This document shows positions 17,783-26,398 of a stretch of 33,322 nucleotides of DNA, piece by piece. The stretch covers positions 1-33,322 of the forward strand of contig CAMDFF010000009.1 of assembly GCA_945897315.1 (NCBI GenBank). The letters are read 5' to 3'. How positions within the stretch are numbered: the stretch's first letter is position 1; each line of letters starts with the position of its first letter. The position numbers were made by a program, and so were the translations under genes. Source of the DNA: a candidate division TM6 bacterium UASB124. GTDB lineage: Bacteria; Babelota; Babeliae; Babelales; RVW-14. Under the pieces are notes generated by a model. That model made no database searches, was not told where the DNA came from, and worked only from the letters and a program-made list of their open reading frames with translations.

Positions 17783-18571
17783 ATGATGAAGATTATTTCA
17801 GCGCTCGCTACCGGAGTTGTTATTGCTATGGCTACATTATTCATGTGGCAGGCAGCAACAGAAAAACAGTCGACACATCTAGGTACACATACAAAAACAA
17901 AGGACATTGCTATGAAGCCAACAAACCTTACCCTTCTGGGGCTTACCTACCCATTCACCCTGGCACCGCTGCCCTACGACCACAAAGCGCTCGAACCTCA
18001 TATTGATGAAGCTACCATGCGCATCCACCACAGCAAGCACCATCAGGCATATATCGACAATGCTAACAAAGCGCTTGAAGAGCTTCCTGAACTGCAGAAA
18101 TATACGCTAGAAGAGTTGCTCACCAATCTAGACACTCTCCCAGAAAGCGTACGAGAACGCTTGCGTAATCATGCTGGTGGGCATTTCAACCACACCCTAT
18201 TTTGGCAGATGATGACACCAAATGCTCAACTATTGCCTACAGAAAAGGTAGCAACTGCCATCAACCAAGCCTTTGGATCATTTGATGCTTTTAAAGAGCT
18301 GTTCAACAAAGCTGCACAGTCACGCTTTGGCAGCGGATGGGCATGGCTCTGTGTTAATAAAGACAAAAAGTTGGTTGTTACATCAACACCAAACCAAGAC
18401 ACCCCGCTTGCCGTGGGCATGTTTCCTATTTTAGGATTGGACGTGTGGGAACACGCATACTATTTAAAATACCAAAACAAGCGCATGGACTATATCACTG
18501 CATTTTGGTCGGTCATTAATTGGCCTCTTGTAGAAAAACTCTTTGGGGACGGTCTCACGGCAGTTGAATAA
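17783..18571 (+). CDS. sodA: superoxide dismutase, Mn-type, with N-terminal membrane/export segment
   Basis: The protein has 262 aa. The SOD core starts at about residue 53 (YPFTLAPLPYDHKALEP). Metal ligands are visible: His in MRIHHSKHHQAYI, His in GGHFNHTLFW, and Asp and His in LDVWEHAYYLKY. NQDTPL favours Mn over Fe. It converts superoxide to H2O2 and O2. The first 25 residues are a hydrophobic signal or anchor, so this form is likely periplasmic or membrane-bound. A second ATG at 17912 (residue 44) has its own aaagga Shine-Dalgarno and would yield a 219-aa cytosolic enzyme of normal length. An extracytoplasmic SOD would suit defence against host oxidants (inference). Confidence 0.95.
   Translation: MMKIISALATGVVIAMATLFMWQAATEKQSTHLGTHTKTKDIAMKPTNLTLLGLTYPFTLAPLPYDHKALEPHIDEATMRIHHSKHHQAYIDNANKALEELPELQKYTLEELLTNLDTLPESVRERLRNHAGGHFNHTLFWQMMTPNAQLLPTEKVATAINQAFGSFDAFKELFNKAAQSRFGSGWAWLCVNKDKKLVVTSTPNQDTPLAVGMFPILGLDVWEHAYYLKYQNKRMDYITAFWSVINWPLVEKLFGDGLTAVE
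17896..17914 (+). promoter_or_regulatory. internal Shine-Dalgarno and alternative start in sodA
   Basis: The sequence aaagga, 7 nt before an in-frame ATG at 17912, is as good as or better than the site at the first ATG (aaaaaaggtctag). It sits exactly between the export segment and the catalytic core. Confidence 0.55.
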
Positions 18572-18594
18572 TACCGCTTATTGATTTCGCCCTA

Positions 18595-18638
18595 CTACTC
18601 GCAATATGCTTAAGATTAGGACAGTATATTGTGAGTAG
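18595..18638. terminator. hairpin between sodA and the Gly/His-rich gene
   Basis: ctactcgcaatat (18595-18607) pairs with atattgtgagtag (18626-18638), with one G·U in one strand's RNA. There is no U-tract. It may be a weak sodA terminator or part of the leader of the next gene. Confidence 0.45.
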
Positions 18639-18663
18639 GGTTGGGGGAAATGAAGGGGTTACC

Positions 18664-19617
18664 ATGCAAGCATGGCCAAGAATATTTGCTTTGTCGCTCG
18701 TCACTTTTTGTATGATATATCAGCAGCTTACTGCTGGTCGTCGTGGACATAATGGCGGTGGTGGTGGGCATACTGGCAGAGGCGGTAGACATAGTGGCGG
18801 TGGTGGTCGACATCATAGCGCTGGGGGGCATAGTGGCAGAGGTGGTGGGATGCGTACCGCACCACGTAATTTTAGTGGTGCGAGAGGTGGCCATACCAAC
18901 AAAGAAGCTCCCTCTCATACTCAATCTCGCACCACTCGCAGCAGTAAAACGTGCATGAGCAAACAGGACCTCCACAGAGGCCGTCATGATCGCGCTAGAG
19001 CTAGAGACTGCGAACGCGGCTGGGGCCGAAGTCGAAACGTTTTCTGTGGTTTTGGTGCAGGGGCCTGGGCATCAAACTGGTATTATAGCCCGTGGGATTG
19101 CGACTATTCTCCAGGCTATGGCTTATGGTACTTTCGTCGTCCATGTGTTTGGTACGCTCGTCCTTATAGCTGCTGGCTCTATTGGGATGTAACCCCAGAC
19201 AATAGCACTCCGGTACTGACTATCGAGTCAGAAAATAAATCTAAGCTCTGGTTTGCTGTCTACAAAAATGATGCCGGTACACTCAATCAACAAGAAGCTC
19301 CTCGCCAATTAACACGCAAAGAAAACAAGTATCTTTTCACAAACCGTTCAAATAGCGACATTATTGTCATTGCCGGCAATAAAAAAGTTCTTGCTGGCAC
19401 GATAGGCAAAGAAGATCAACGCAGCAAAAAACTATACATCGTTCAATCAGCGGCACTTCATCAAAAAAAACCCATTGACCGAGACACATTTGCTAGCACC
19501 AAAACAAAAATTAAGAACGCAACGCTAGAAGAGCAAGAAAACTCGCATAGCGACGATCAGCTTGAGCACGTCAAAGAAAGCTTAAATCTTGATGAACTAA
19601 GCCAGGCATTATCGTAG
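18664..19617 (+). CDS. exported Gly/His/Arg-rich protein, unknown function
   Basis: The protein has 317 aa. The ATG at 18664 was chosen over an upstream GTG at 18631 because gaagggg lies before it and a signal peptide follows (MQAWPRIFALSLVTFC). Residues about 26-65 are a run of Gly, His and Arg (GGGGGHTGRGGRHSGGGGRH). Then come a basic stretch and an aromatic/Cys segment (WYYSPWDCDYSPGYGLWYF, RRPCVWYARPYSCWLYWD). The rest is an ordinary domain (about 180-270) and an acidic tail. The His-rich part could bind metal. I do not recognise the family. It follows sodA and ends at a strong bidirectional terminator. Confidence 0.8.
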   Translation: MQAWPRIFALSLVTFCMIYQQLTAGRRGHNGGGGGHTGRGGRHSGGGGRHHSAGGHSGRGGGMRTAPRNFSGARGGHTNKEAPSHTQSRTTRSSKTCMSKQDLHRGRHDRARARDCERGWGRSRNVFCGFGAGAWASNWYYSPWDCDYSPGYGLWYFRRPCVWYARPYSCWLYWDVTPDNSTPVLTIESENKSKLWFAVYKNDAGTLNQQEAPRQLTRKENKYLFTNRSNSDIIVIAGNKKVLAGTIGKEDQRSKKLYIVQSAALHQKKPIDRDTFASTKTKIKNATLEEQENSHSDDQLEHVKESLNLDELSQALS

Positions 19618-19624
19618 TCAGAAA

Positions 19625-19671
19625 CAATAGAGCCCGAGTACTTTGACAACCAAAGTACTCGGGCTCTATTG
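19625..19671. terminator. bidirectional terminator, 21-bp stem
   Basis: Perfect 21-nt arms (19625-19645 and 19651-19671) with GC-rich core agcccgagtac and loop acaac lie between convergent genes. A short T/A tract follows on the right. Confidence 0.93.
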
Positions 19672-19684
19672 AAAAATTTAAAAT

Positions 19685-20842
19685 CTATACGGCAGAAGAG
19701 CTAAGCTCATTTTCAGTTGCCGCAATAGCTTCTGCAATGAGTTCCGCTACAACTTGCTCTTGCCCTGAAGACATGTGAGACTCAGCTGCAGCCATCACCT
19801 CTGTACCAAATTCAGTAATTGCACGTTTTGACACGTCTATCAGTCCTTGAATATAACGCTTCCCCTCTGCCTGCTGAAAAAAGCGTGGGCCGGTAGCTTC
19901 GTCAAAAATAATTAAGCCATCTTTACCAAAAGCAAACTGTTTAAAATTATTCCCTGCTGTATCTGCAAACGATAAAACCTCTGGGAACAATAGCAACCAA
20001 CGACCGATATACGGTGCATGAATAGCACTATGGCTTGGTGCTTGAGGCAGGCGATTTCCAGCAACTTTAACCAGAACTTGAATATTACTAATATGCTCAT
20101 GACCTTTGTAACGACGGTCATAAAAACCACCAATTGGCTGAATTTTATCACCATGAGAATACATATTAATTAAGGTACCAATGACATCCATTTGGGGTGC
20201 ATAGAAGCTTTCATCAACCGGGGTGCCTAGATAAATAACCCTATCTATGATGTTAGTTTTGGCAAAGCTGCTTGACTGTTTATATGATTCAATTGCCGCT
20301 TTAATACCAGCGACTTCACGTAACGTATATGTATAATCAAACCCACCATACAATGGAGTAGGAATTGGCATAACATAGCTTGCAGCAGTATGAATAGCCG
20401 GAAGATTAAGCTTTGCAAGAGCAGCATACGCGATTTGCAACTCTTCACGAATAGGTCGTGCTGATAACTGACCAAGCATTTTCTCAACGGGATCAAACAA
20501 GGCGATACTTGCCTTGTTCACAACATTGCCACCATGACTATGGGCAATAATAGTAATACGTTCATTCCGGGGGTAGCTCAACACAAGTTTTGCTAGTGCG
20601 TTACCAGCAATGCTAATATGTTCAGCTGTTGGGTACCCGGACCAACCAAAGGGCACGACTGCTTCACCCAAACATGTTGCTTGCCGCTCAATTTCCTTAA
20701 AAAAACTGCCATTAGCATTCCACCACGAACGTGTTGTTGCAAACGAACCGTGAATAATTATAACAACAGCATCAAGCCCAGACCAAGCAAGGCTAGAGAA
20801 AATAAGAAAAGACAACCAGCGTTTATTGATAACAGCATTCAT
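19685..20842 (-). CDS. exported alpha/beta-hydrolase (lipase/esterase-like)
   Basis: The protein has 385 aa from the ATG at 20842; an upstream GTG would add 14 residues. The N-terminus is a hydrophobic signal (KRWLSFLIFSSLAWSG). The fold is indicated by a strand plus oxyanion loop (VVIIIHGSFATT, about residues 27-38) and the nucleophile elbow ITIIAHSHGGNVV (Ser in H-S-H-G-G). Candidate acid and His residues lie further on (VIYLGTPVDE, SHGDKIQPIGG, HEHISN). The substrate is unknown; lipases and acylhydrolases have this layout. The C-terminal Ala/Glu-rich helix is unusual. Probably secreted or periplasmic. Confidence 0.82.
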   Translation of the reverse strand: MNAVINKRWLSFLIFSSLAWSGLDAVVIIIHGSFATTRSWWNANGSFFKEIERQATCLGEAVVPFGWSGYPTAEHISIAGNALAKLVLSYPRNERITIIAHSHGGNVVNKASIALFDPVEKMLGQLSARPIREELQIAYAALAKLNLPAIHTAASYVMPIPTPLYGGFDYTYTLREVAGIKAAIESYKQSSSFAKTNIIDRVIYLGTPVDESFYAPQMDVIGTLINMYSHGDKIQPIGGFYDRRYKGHEHISNIQVLVKVAGNRLPQAPSHSAIHAPYIGRWLLLFPEVLSFADTAGNNFKQFAFGKDGLIIFDEATGPRFFQQAEGKRYIQGLIDVSKRAITEFGTEVMAAAESHMSSGQEQVVAELIAEAIAATENELSSSAV

Positions 20843-20967
20843 AAAAATACCAATTTGCACTAAGATAACGATAAAGCAGTTCACACACTATTCTTTGTAG
20901 CATGCTTTTTAATATCTGTTAAATCGAAAACTTTTTACGCTAAAAATGACGTGTTTTACTTACTATA

Positions 20968-21819
20968 TTATGGGCATGTGGGTATTGTTCTAGCCTTAGT
21001 CCATGCATCAAGATCTTGCAAATAGCCAATAAGCGCTTCTAGGTCAGATAATCGCACTGAATTTGGACCATCAGAAACAGCTTTTTCAGGATGCTCATGC
21101 ACTTCCATAAAAATCCCTGCTATCCCTTGAGCAACAGCAGAAACAGCTAGTGGTGGCACAAAATGACGATCACCACCGGTTGAAGTCCCCATTGCACCAG
21201 GACGCTGAACAGAATGAGTTACGTCAAACACCACAGGGAAACCGGTAGTCTTCATCGTTGCAAAGCTACGAAAATCTACCACTAAGTCATGATAACCAAA
21301 TGTTGTTCCACGCTCACAAAGCCAAATATGGTTATTGCCTTCAGCTACAGCTTTGTTTGCAATGCTTGGCATATTACTTGGCGCAAGAAATTGCCCTTTT
21401 TTGAGATGTACTGGCTTGCCTGTTTGTGCTGCTGCAACAACAAGATCAGTTTGTCGACATAACATTGCAGGAATCTGTAAGACATCAACCACCTCAGCAA
21501 TCTGCCAGACTTGGCTAGCCTCATGAACATCAGTAAGAATCGGTACGTCACATTCTCGGCGAATTTTTTCAAATATCGCCAAAGATGCTTCAAGCCCTAC
21601 TCCTCGCCCGCCCGTTACCGAAAGACGATTTGCTTTATCAAAAGCAGCTTTAAAAATAAATTTAAAGCCCATTTTAACCGATAAATTTTTTAAAAATTCT
21701 GCATGACGCATGGCTATATCTTCGCCCTCAAGCGCACACATACCGAGAATAAAAAAAAGGGAACCTTCGTTCCCTTTTACGTCATAAATCCATGAAAAAG
21801 CTTTATTGCTCTTGTTCAT
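20968..21819 (-). CDS. kdsA: 3-deoxy-D-manno-octulosonate 8-phosphate synthase
   Basis: This 283-aa protein condenses phosphoenolpyruvate with arabinose 5-phosphate to Kdo-8-phosphate for LPS inner core. KdsA signatures are FKAAFDKANR, GVGLEASLAIF, DVPILTDVHE, LQIPAMLCRQTDL, KKGQFLAPSNM, FGYHDLVVDFRS and DVTHSVQRPG. Cys28 (ILGMCALEGED) is in the place of the metal-ligand Cys of metal-dependent KdsA enzymes, where the E. coli type has Asn. The ATG overlaps the end of nusB by 17 nt, which implies translational coupling in an efp-nusB-kdsA unit. Confidence 0.97.
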   Translation of the reverse strand: MNKSNKAFSWIYDVKGNEGSLFFILGMCALEGEDIAMRHAEFLKNLSVKMGFKFIFKAAFDKANRLSVTGGRGVGLEASLAIFEKIRRECDVPILTDVHEASQVWQIAEVVDVLQIPAMLCRQTDLVVAAAQTGKPVHLKKGQFLAPSNMPSIANKAVAEGNNHIWLCERGTTFGYHDLVVDFRSFATMKTTGFPVVFDVTHSVQRPGAMGTSTGGDRHFVPPLAVSAVAQGIAGIFMEVHEHPEKAVSDGPNSVRLSDLEALIGYLQDLDAWTKARTIPTCP

Positions 21820-22369
21820 CACTTACTACTTCACTCTTTTTTTTAGTCATTTCATCTAAAATGCCATTGATAAATTTGTATGCATCTTTCTCTGCAAACT
21901 CTTTTGCTAGCTCAATTGCTTCATTAATAACAATTGATGGAATGGCACCAGGAAGGGTAAACTCCCACATTGCCATATGCAAAATAAGCTTTGTGCAGCA
22001 ACCAATCCGCTCGAGGCTCCAGTTTTTCAGATGTGGCGTAAGTTGCTGATCAAACAATGCTCGTTGCTCAACAACACCCCGCACAACCTGCACAGGAAAA
22101 GACTGCCGAGGAATAACACATTCAAACGCTTCTTCAAAGTCGTCAACAGCATCTACTAAATCTAATTCATAATCAGAACGATCAATTGCGTACAAAAGGT
22201 AAAAAGCCAAATGACGCTCATCACGTCGTGAATTAAGCTTAATTTTTACCCCAAGCGCATCTTCCATGTCTTCTTGCAATTGCTGCGCGGCAAGAGCCTC
22301 TGCATCAAGCTCCTCGTCTATCGGGAGTATGTTTAAATCTTCAATGTCATTTTTATTGTCGTTCATCAT
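21803..22369 (-). CDS. nusB: transcription antitermination factor NusB
   Basis: The protein has 188 aa. The C-terminal 130 residues fit NusB: SRRDERHLAFYLLYAIDR, LKNWSLERIGCCTKLILHMAMWEF, PSIVINEAIELAKEFAEKDAYKFINGILDEM. NusB with NusE binds boxA RNA and promotes rRNA antitermination. An acidic N-terminal extension of about 45 residues and an acidic C-terminal tail are longer than usual. Two adjacent ATGs (22369 and 22366) are candidate starts just after the efp stop. Confidence 0.92.
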   Translation of the reverse strand: MMNDNKNDIEDLNILPIDEELDAEALAAQQLQEDMEDALGVKIKLNSRRDERHLAFYLLYAIDRSDYELDLVDAVDDFEEAFECVIPRQSFPVQVVRGVVEQRALFDQQLTPHLKNWSLERIGCCTKLILHMAMWEFTLPGAIPSIVINEAIELAKEFAEKDAYKFINGILDEMTKKKSEVVSDEQEQ

Positions 22370-22379
22370 AATTCTGATC

Positions 22380-22940
22380 TTAGCCAACTTTTTCGATGTA
22401 TTTGTCTTCGCGTGTATCTACTTTAACCTTGTGGCCTTCATTAATAAAAAGCGGCACAGAAACGGTTACCCCTGATTCAAGCTTTGCAGGCTTGCTGCCA
22501 CCTTGAGCGGTATCACCTTTAACACCGGGCACGGTTTCTATTACTTCAAGAACCATAAACATTGGTGGTTCAACCAAAATTGGTGAACCTTCAAAATTCA
22601 ATACGTTGTAGATAATACCATCTTTAAGATAGCGTTTTACCGCTTCAATTTGATCTTCATTAAAGCCAACTTGTTCAAAGCTGTCTTGATCCATGAACTG
22701 ATAGTGTTCATCTTTGTACAGATATTGCATCTGTTTTTGTTCAAGATCAGGCTCAGGAAATTTTTCTGCTGAACGAAAGGTCTCTTCCAAGACGCGACCC
22801 GTAAGCAAATTTTTCATCTTAGTTTTAAGATAGGTACCACCCTTACCAGGCTTCACAGAATGGTAATCAAGTATCAACCATGGTTCATTGTTGAACAAAA
22901 TCTTAGTTGATCCTTTACGGAAATCAGATGTAGAAATCAC
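22380..22940 (-). CDS. efp: translation elongation factor P
   Basis: At 186 aa this has the normal EF-P length and three domains. It has the loop HSVKPGKGGTYLKTK, with the Lys that enters the peptidyl-transferase centre (modified by EpmA in some bacteria), and the C-terminal VSVPLFINEGHKVKVDTREDKYIEKV. It relieves ribosome stalling at polyproline. The start is GTG, with AAAGG about 6 nt upstream. It is first in the efp-nusB-kdsA set. Confidence 0.97.
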   Translation of the reverse strand: MISTSDFRKGSTKILFNNEPWLILDYHSVKPGKGGTYLKTKMKNLLTGRVLEETFRSAEKFPEPDLEQKQMQYLYKDEHYQFMDQDSFEQVGFNEDQIEAVKRYLKDGIIYNVLNFEGSPILVEPPMFMVLEVIETVPGVKGDTAQGGSKPAKLESGVTVSVPLFINEGHKVKVDTREDKYIEKVG

Positions 22941-22984
22941 AGCGACCTTTCAAAGATTGAATGTACATATTTGATTATGCTGCC

Positions 22985-23065
22985 CACCCATTACTAGCGG
23001 GATGTCCCTCTCCAAGCTCACCGCTTACGCTATGCTTTACCAAGCTTCGGCGGATAGTGAGAAGG
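22985..23065. repeat. imperfect palindromic intergenic element
   Basis: Between pth and efp, accgcttacgctatgcttt and accaagcttcggcgg form nested imperfect inverted repeats (ccgc/gcgg, gctt/aagc). The region is GC-richer than its AT-rich surroundings. It resembles REP-like elements but shares no long block with the one at 31066-31180. The rest of the 219-nt gap shows nothing clear. Confidence 0.35.
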
Positions 23066-23159
23066 AACAGTTTGCTCTGCTTACTAACTCTAAAGTTGAT
23101 GCGAAACTATAACATAAACATCAACCATTGGCAAAATCAGTACTTTTGCCCCATTTTTA

Positions 23160-23696
23160 TTAAATAATTAAATCAACGGCCTTTTTTAGCAGATCTGGAA
23201 CCAGAAGCTCTTGCTCTGAGGTAAAATCAGCTAAAACGTAATTTGGTACATGCTCCTGCTCACCAGGACGATCAATCCCAAATTTCAATCGCCAAAATAG
23301 TGGACCAACAGCCCCTATAAGAGATCTCAGTCCATTATGCCCTTTGTGACTGCCTCCAAACTTGAGAACTAATCGTGAGAATTTTTTTTCTAGTTCATCA
23401 TGAACAACTAAAATTTCTTCTGGTTTAATACCCTTTTTAGTAAGCCACGGCATGACCAAACCTGAGCTATTCATGTATGTCTTTGGCTTGATAAGATATA
23501 TATCATACGCTATGCCTTCTGGACGAATAGTCGCATGGCTCATAGCATCAGTCTCTTTCCATGCAGCATCATAGGCTGCAGCAATAGCATCAACAGCACG
23601 AAACCCTATGTTATGTCTATTGCGATAAAACTTAGCGCCTGGGTTACCAAGGCCAATAATGGCACGAATCTGTGCTTTGTTATATGAAGGTTCCAC
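23160..23696 (-). CDS. pth: peptidyl-tRNA hydrolase
   Basis: The protein has 178 aa. Pth motifs are IIGLGNPGAKFYRNRHNIGF (with the catalytic His), KPKTYMNSSG, ILVVHDELE (usually HDD/HDE) and FGGSHKGHNGLRS. It recycles peptidyl-tRNA released from stalled ribosomes. The start appears to be GTG at 23696; no ATG lies between it and the first conserved strand. The prs stop-side gap upstream is short, so cotranscription with lpxD-prs is likely. Confidence 0.96.
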   Translation of the reverse strand: MEPSYNKAQIRAIIGLGNPGAKFYRNRHNIGFRAVDAIAAAYDAAWKETDAMSHATIRPEGIAYDIYLIKPKTYMNSSGLVMPWLTKKGIKPEEILVVHDELEKKFSRLVLKFGGSHKGHNGLRSLIGAVGPLFWRLKFGIDRPGEQEHVPNYVLADFTSEQELLVPDLLKKAVDLII

Positions 23697-23732
23697 GTGT
23701 TTACTTTCAGGGGAAAAATTATATTTTTATTT

Positions 23733-24629
23733 TTAGTTAGCTTCAGAATCAAAAACACTACGCAAGAAATCCGCCATCAAATCCTCTAGTAAAACGAGCG
23801 TCACGCCCGGAGTAGGTAGTTTGATAAGCGAATTAGTAAAAAAAATGTCATCAAAACCTGCTTGCTGCAAACGCTCTTGAGCACCATCCGAAAGGACGGC
23901 ATGGGTAAAAAAGCCAACAATTTTTTTAGCTCCGCGAGCCCTCAAAAAATCTGCTGCCTGCACCGCAGTTTTGCCTGTATCGATAATATCGTCATATAAA
24001 ATGACGGCTCTACTTTCAACATCACACGTCAAATTGCATACACGCACATCACCAACATCATTGCGCTCTTTTGACATGATGCCATGATCAAAATTCAATG
24101 TAGCCGCAAGGCGATAAACACGAGCAGCGCCACCAGAATCAGGCGAGATAAGAACGGGATTCAACTGTTGCAAGCTGGAGAGAGGAGCTTTGTCCCACAA
24201 GAAGCTGGTATCATGAGAAGCCGTATGCGGTAAAATGATTGCTTCGTTATGCTGATCAATCGTCATTATCGTAAAATTTTTAAAGTGCGCTAAGACTTCA
24301 AAGAGAAGCGCCAAGGGTGTATCTTGCCAATTTTCAGCACGACCATAGGGTAGGTATGGCATCATCAGTGTTACTGTTGGCACACATCTTGCAAGCTGTC
24401 GCAACAACATTATAAGCGCCAATACTTCACGATTGATTTGCTCACTACCAGCAGACAAAAAATCCATAACAAAAACAATATGAGTCATATTAACGGGAAG
24501 CGTCTTTACAAGCTCAAATTCCCCATTGGGATATAATGTTGTGTGCACGGATACATGGACCAAACCTAAGCGAACTGCTAACGGTGGCGCCAACATGCTT
24601 CCATGAAAACTACCAATAAAAACAGACAT
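23733..24629 (-). CDS. prs: ribose-phosphate pyrophosphokinase (PRPP synthetase), divergent
   Basis: The protein has 298 aa. Recognisable motifs are IGSFHGSMLAPPLA, TIDQHNEAI (metal His), ISPDSGGAARVYRLA and the PRPP loop ILYDDIIDTGKTAVQAA. It would make PRPP from ribose 5-phosphate and ATP. Two normally strict segments differ. PYLPYGRAENW replaces the usual PYxxYARQDR, and SKERND replaces the KRR of the catalytic loop. Activity or regulation may therefore be altered. The ATG shares its A with the lpxD stop (TGATG), so translation is coupled. Confidence 0.87.
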   Translation of the reverse strand: MSVFIGSFHGSMLAPPLAVRLGLVHVSVHTTLYPNGEFELVKTLPVNMTHIVFVMDFLSAGSEQINREVLALIMLLRQLARCVPTVTLMMPYLPYGRAENWQDTPLALLFEVLAHFKNFTIMTIDQHNEAIILPHTASHDTSFLWDKAPLSSLQQLNPVLISPDSGGAARVYRLAATLNFDHGIMSKERNDVGDVRVCNLTCDVESRAVILYDDIIDTGKTAVQAADFLRARGAKKIVGFFTHAVLSDGAQERLQQAGFDDIFFTNSLIKLPTPGVTLVLLEDLMADFLRSVFDSEAN

Positions 24630-25675
24630 CACAGCCCTAACAGACGCCACCACCAGGCGCGTGCTCTTGCTTTTTGTGCAGAGGCTGTATGCTGTTTTGC
24701 AAGTTTTATAACGTCAGGAAGCTTTGCTAAAGAAACCGCAATACGCTTCCATTGCGAAAACTGAATAGCAGGAATGCCACACACCGTTTCACCGGAAGAA
24801 ATATCATTCATGACGGCGCTTTTAGAAACAATTTTTGCCCCGTCCCCAATAGTCACATGGTCTTTAATAGCCACCTGTCCACCGATCTGGCAGCCATTGC
24901 CAACAACAACACTACCAGCAATCCCGGTTTGCGCCAAAATAGCACACGAGAAGCCAATGCGTACGTTGTGCGCAATGTGAACACCATTATCAATTTTTGT
25001 ACCATCACCAATGATCGTCTCTTCAAACATAGCGCGATCAATCGTGCAGTTAGCACCAATTTCAACGGCCTTGCCGATACGTACAATGCCAATATGTCTT
25101 AGCTTACGCATCCCATGACGAGACACTTGGTAGCCAAATCCATCGGATCCTATGACCGCATTTGCTTGAATAATACTACCGTCACCGATAATGCAACGGT
25201 CCAAAATTTTTGCTCCAGCATGCACAACAACCCCAGCACCAATCACAACTCCCTGCGCAATATATACCAGAGCATGGATCACGCTGTTGTCACCAATCGT
25301 AGCACCACTATCAATAACTGCCGATGGGTGAACAATCGCAGAGGGTGCAATAATCGCGGCGGCATAGCGACACTGCTGCAAGACATAGGCCGTAAGCGCG
25401 TCATACGCTTTGATAACATCGGCCACAACAATAGTTGGCTTGCCTTGAATATCACACCCTGCAAGAACTGCCCCCGCACTACTACGCTCAACTGCTTTGA
25501 GTGAAACTGGATCAAACACTGATGCATCACCGCGATCAAGCATGACAGCAAAATCAATAGCTGTTGCTTTTTCAAGCGAGGTTATCGCCTGAAAAATAAA
25601 CGACTGATCAACCGAGCAAGACTTTACACCAGGTAATACAGCGAGAATAGTGTGTAGGGGCAGGTTTATATTCAT
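24629..25675 (-). CDS. lpxD: UDP-3-O-acylglucosamine N-acyltransferase
   Basis: The protein has 348 aa. It has an N-terminal substrate-binding region, then left-handed beta-helix hexapeptides ([14 protein letters not shown] onward). The LpxD core [45 protein letters not shown] and [17 protein letters not shown] includes the catalytic His (AHN). It adds the N-linked acyl chain in lipid A synthesis. The C-terminus is basic/aromatic ([11 protein letters not shown]), possibly membrane-associating. It lies 23 nt after the ompH stop and overlaps prs by one base. Confidence 0.97.
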   Translation of the reverse strand: MNINLPLHTILAVLPGVKSCSVDQSFIFQAITSLEKATAIDFAVMLDRGDASVFDPVSLKAVERSSAGAVLAGCDIQGKPTIVVADVIKAYDALTAYVLQQCRYAAAIIAPSAIVHPSAVIDSGATIGDNSVIHALVYIAQGVVIGAGVVVHAGAKILDRCIIGDGSIIQANAVIGSDGFGYQVSRHGMRKLRHIGIVRIGKAVEIGANCTIDRAMFEETIIGDGTKIDNGVHIAHNVRIGFSCAILAQTGIAGSVVVGNGCQIGGQVAIKDHVTIGDGAKIVSKSAVMNDISSGETVCGIPAIQFSQWKRIAVSLAKLPDVIKLAKQHTASAQKARARAWWWRLLGL

Positions 25676-25698
25676 AAAAATCTATCTAACAACCAGTA

Positions 25699-26301
25699 TT
25701 AAGCTGTTTTTATTTTTGCTTCACCAGCAGCTGGTGCTTTCGCAACAACAGTTGCCTTTGTAGCAGCTGCAAATTTGTCATCAACAGTTTTGAGGACATA
25801 ATCTGTTTTATCAAGCGCGTTTGAAACAAACAAAAGACCTGGCGCATTTTTATCAAAAATTGCTGCATAGCCTTCTTGATCAAAAACATTGCTAATTACT
25901 TTCATTTGACGATCACGCAATGCCAACTGTTGCTTTTGAATACTTGCGCGCAAACCTTCTTCTTTAGCTGCAAAGGTATGCTCATAGCTTTTTCTTGTGC
26001 TTGCAAGCTCTTCTGATTTTTGATCAAATGCATCTTTGCTGAGTACTTTTGATTGTTTATTTAATGTTTCTTGTTTGTCGCTAAGCTCTTGTTGAGCCTT
26101 CTTGATTTCTACTTGAAATCCATCAATTTCTTGCTGAATTTTACCAGAAAGCTCTTTGCCTTCTAGTGACTTTTGCATGATCATCAAGCTATCGATTGAT
26201 ACGATTTTACCTTTTTCTACCACGGGAACTCCTCCTACTCCTTGAACATGTCCTATACCGCTAATCGTTAATGCTGCAGCAGCTGCAAGTAACCTTTTCA
26301 T
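25699..26301 (-). CDS. ompH: OmpH/Skp-family periplasmic chaperone
   Basis: The protein has 200 aa with a signal peptide (MKRLLAAAAALTISGIG). A short strand follows (KIVSIDSLMIMQKS), then a long charged coiled coil (about 48-140), then a C-terminal strand region (YAAIFDKNAPGLLFVSNALDKTDYVLKTVDDKF) typical of Skp. The Ala/Lys tail is extra. It holds unfolded outer-membrane proteins. An AAGGAGAGACAT context gives a strong Shine-Dalgarno. ompH-lpxD adjacency is common in Gram-negatives. Confidence 0.93.
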   Translation of the reverse strand: MKRLLAAAAALTISGIGHVQGVGGVPVVEKGKIVSIDSLMIMQKSLEGKELSGKIQQEIDGFQVEIKKAQQELSDKQETLNKQSKVLSKDAFDQKSEELASTRKSYEHTFAAKEEGLRASIQKQQLALRDRQMKVISNVFDQEGYAAIFDKNAPGLLFVSNALDKTDYVLKTVDDKFAAATKATVVAKAPAAGEAKIKTA

Positions 26302-26350
26302 ATGTCTCTCCTTTTATAAAAAATTACACTCAATACGATTCTCGGTCAGG

Positions 26351-26398
26351 GTAGCTTTTTTGCACAAGGGCGTCAATCCAACGGGTGCAAAAAACTAC
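26351..26398. terminator. hairpin at the 3' end of the first AAA_14/DUF4143 gene
   Basis: gtagcttttttgcac (26351-26365) and gtgcaaaaaactac (26385-26398) pair with one bulge across a 19-nt loop, overlapping the gene's stop codon. The T/A tracts lie inside the stem, so terminator strength is uncertain. Confidence 0.5.
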
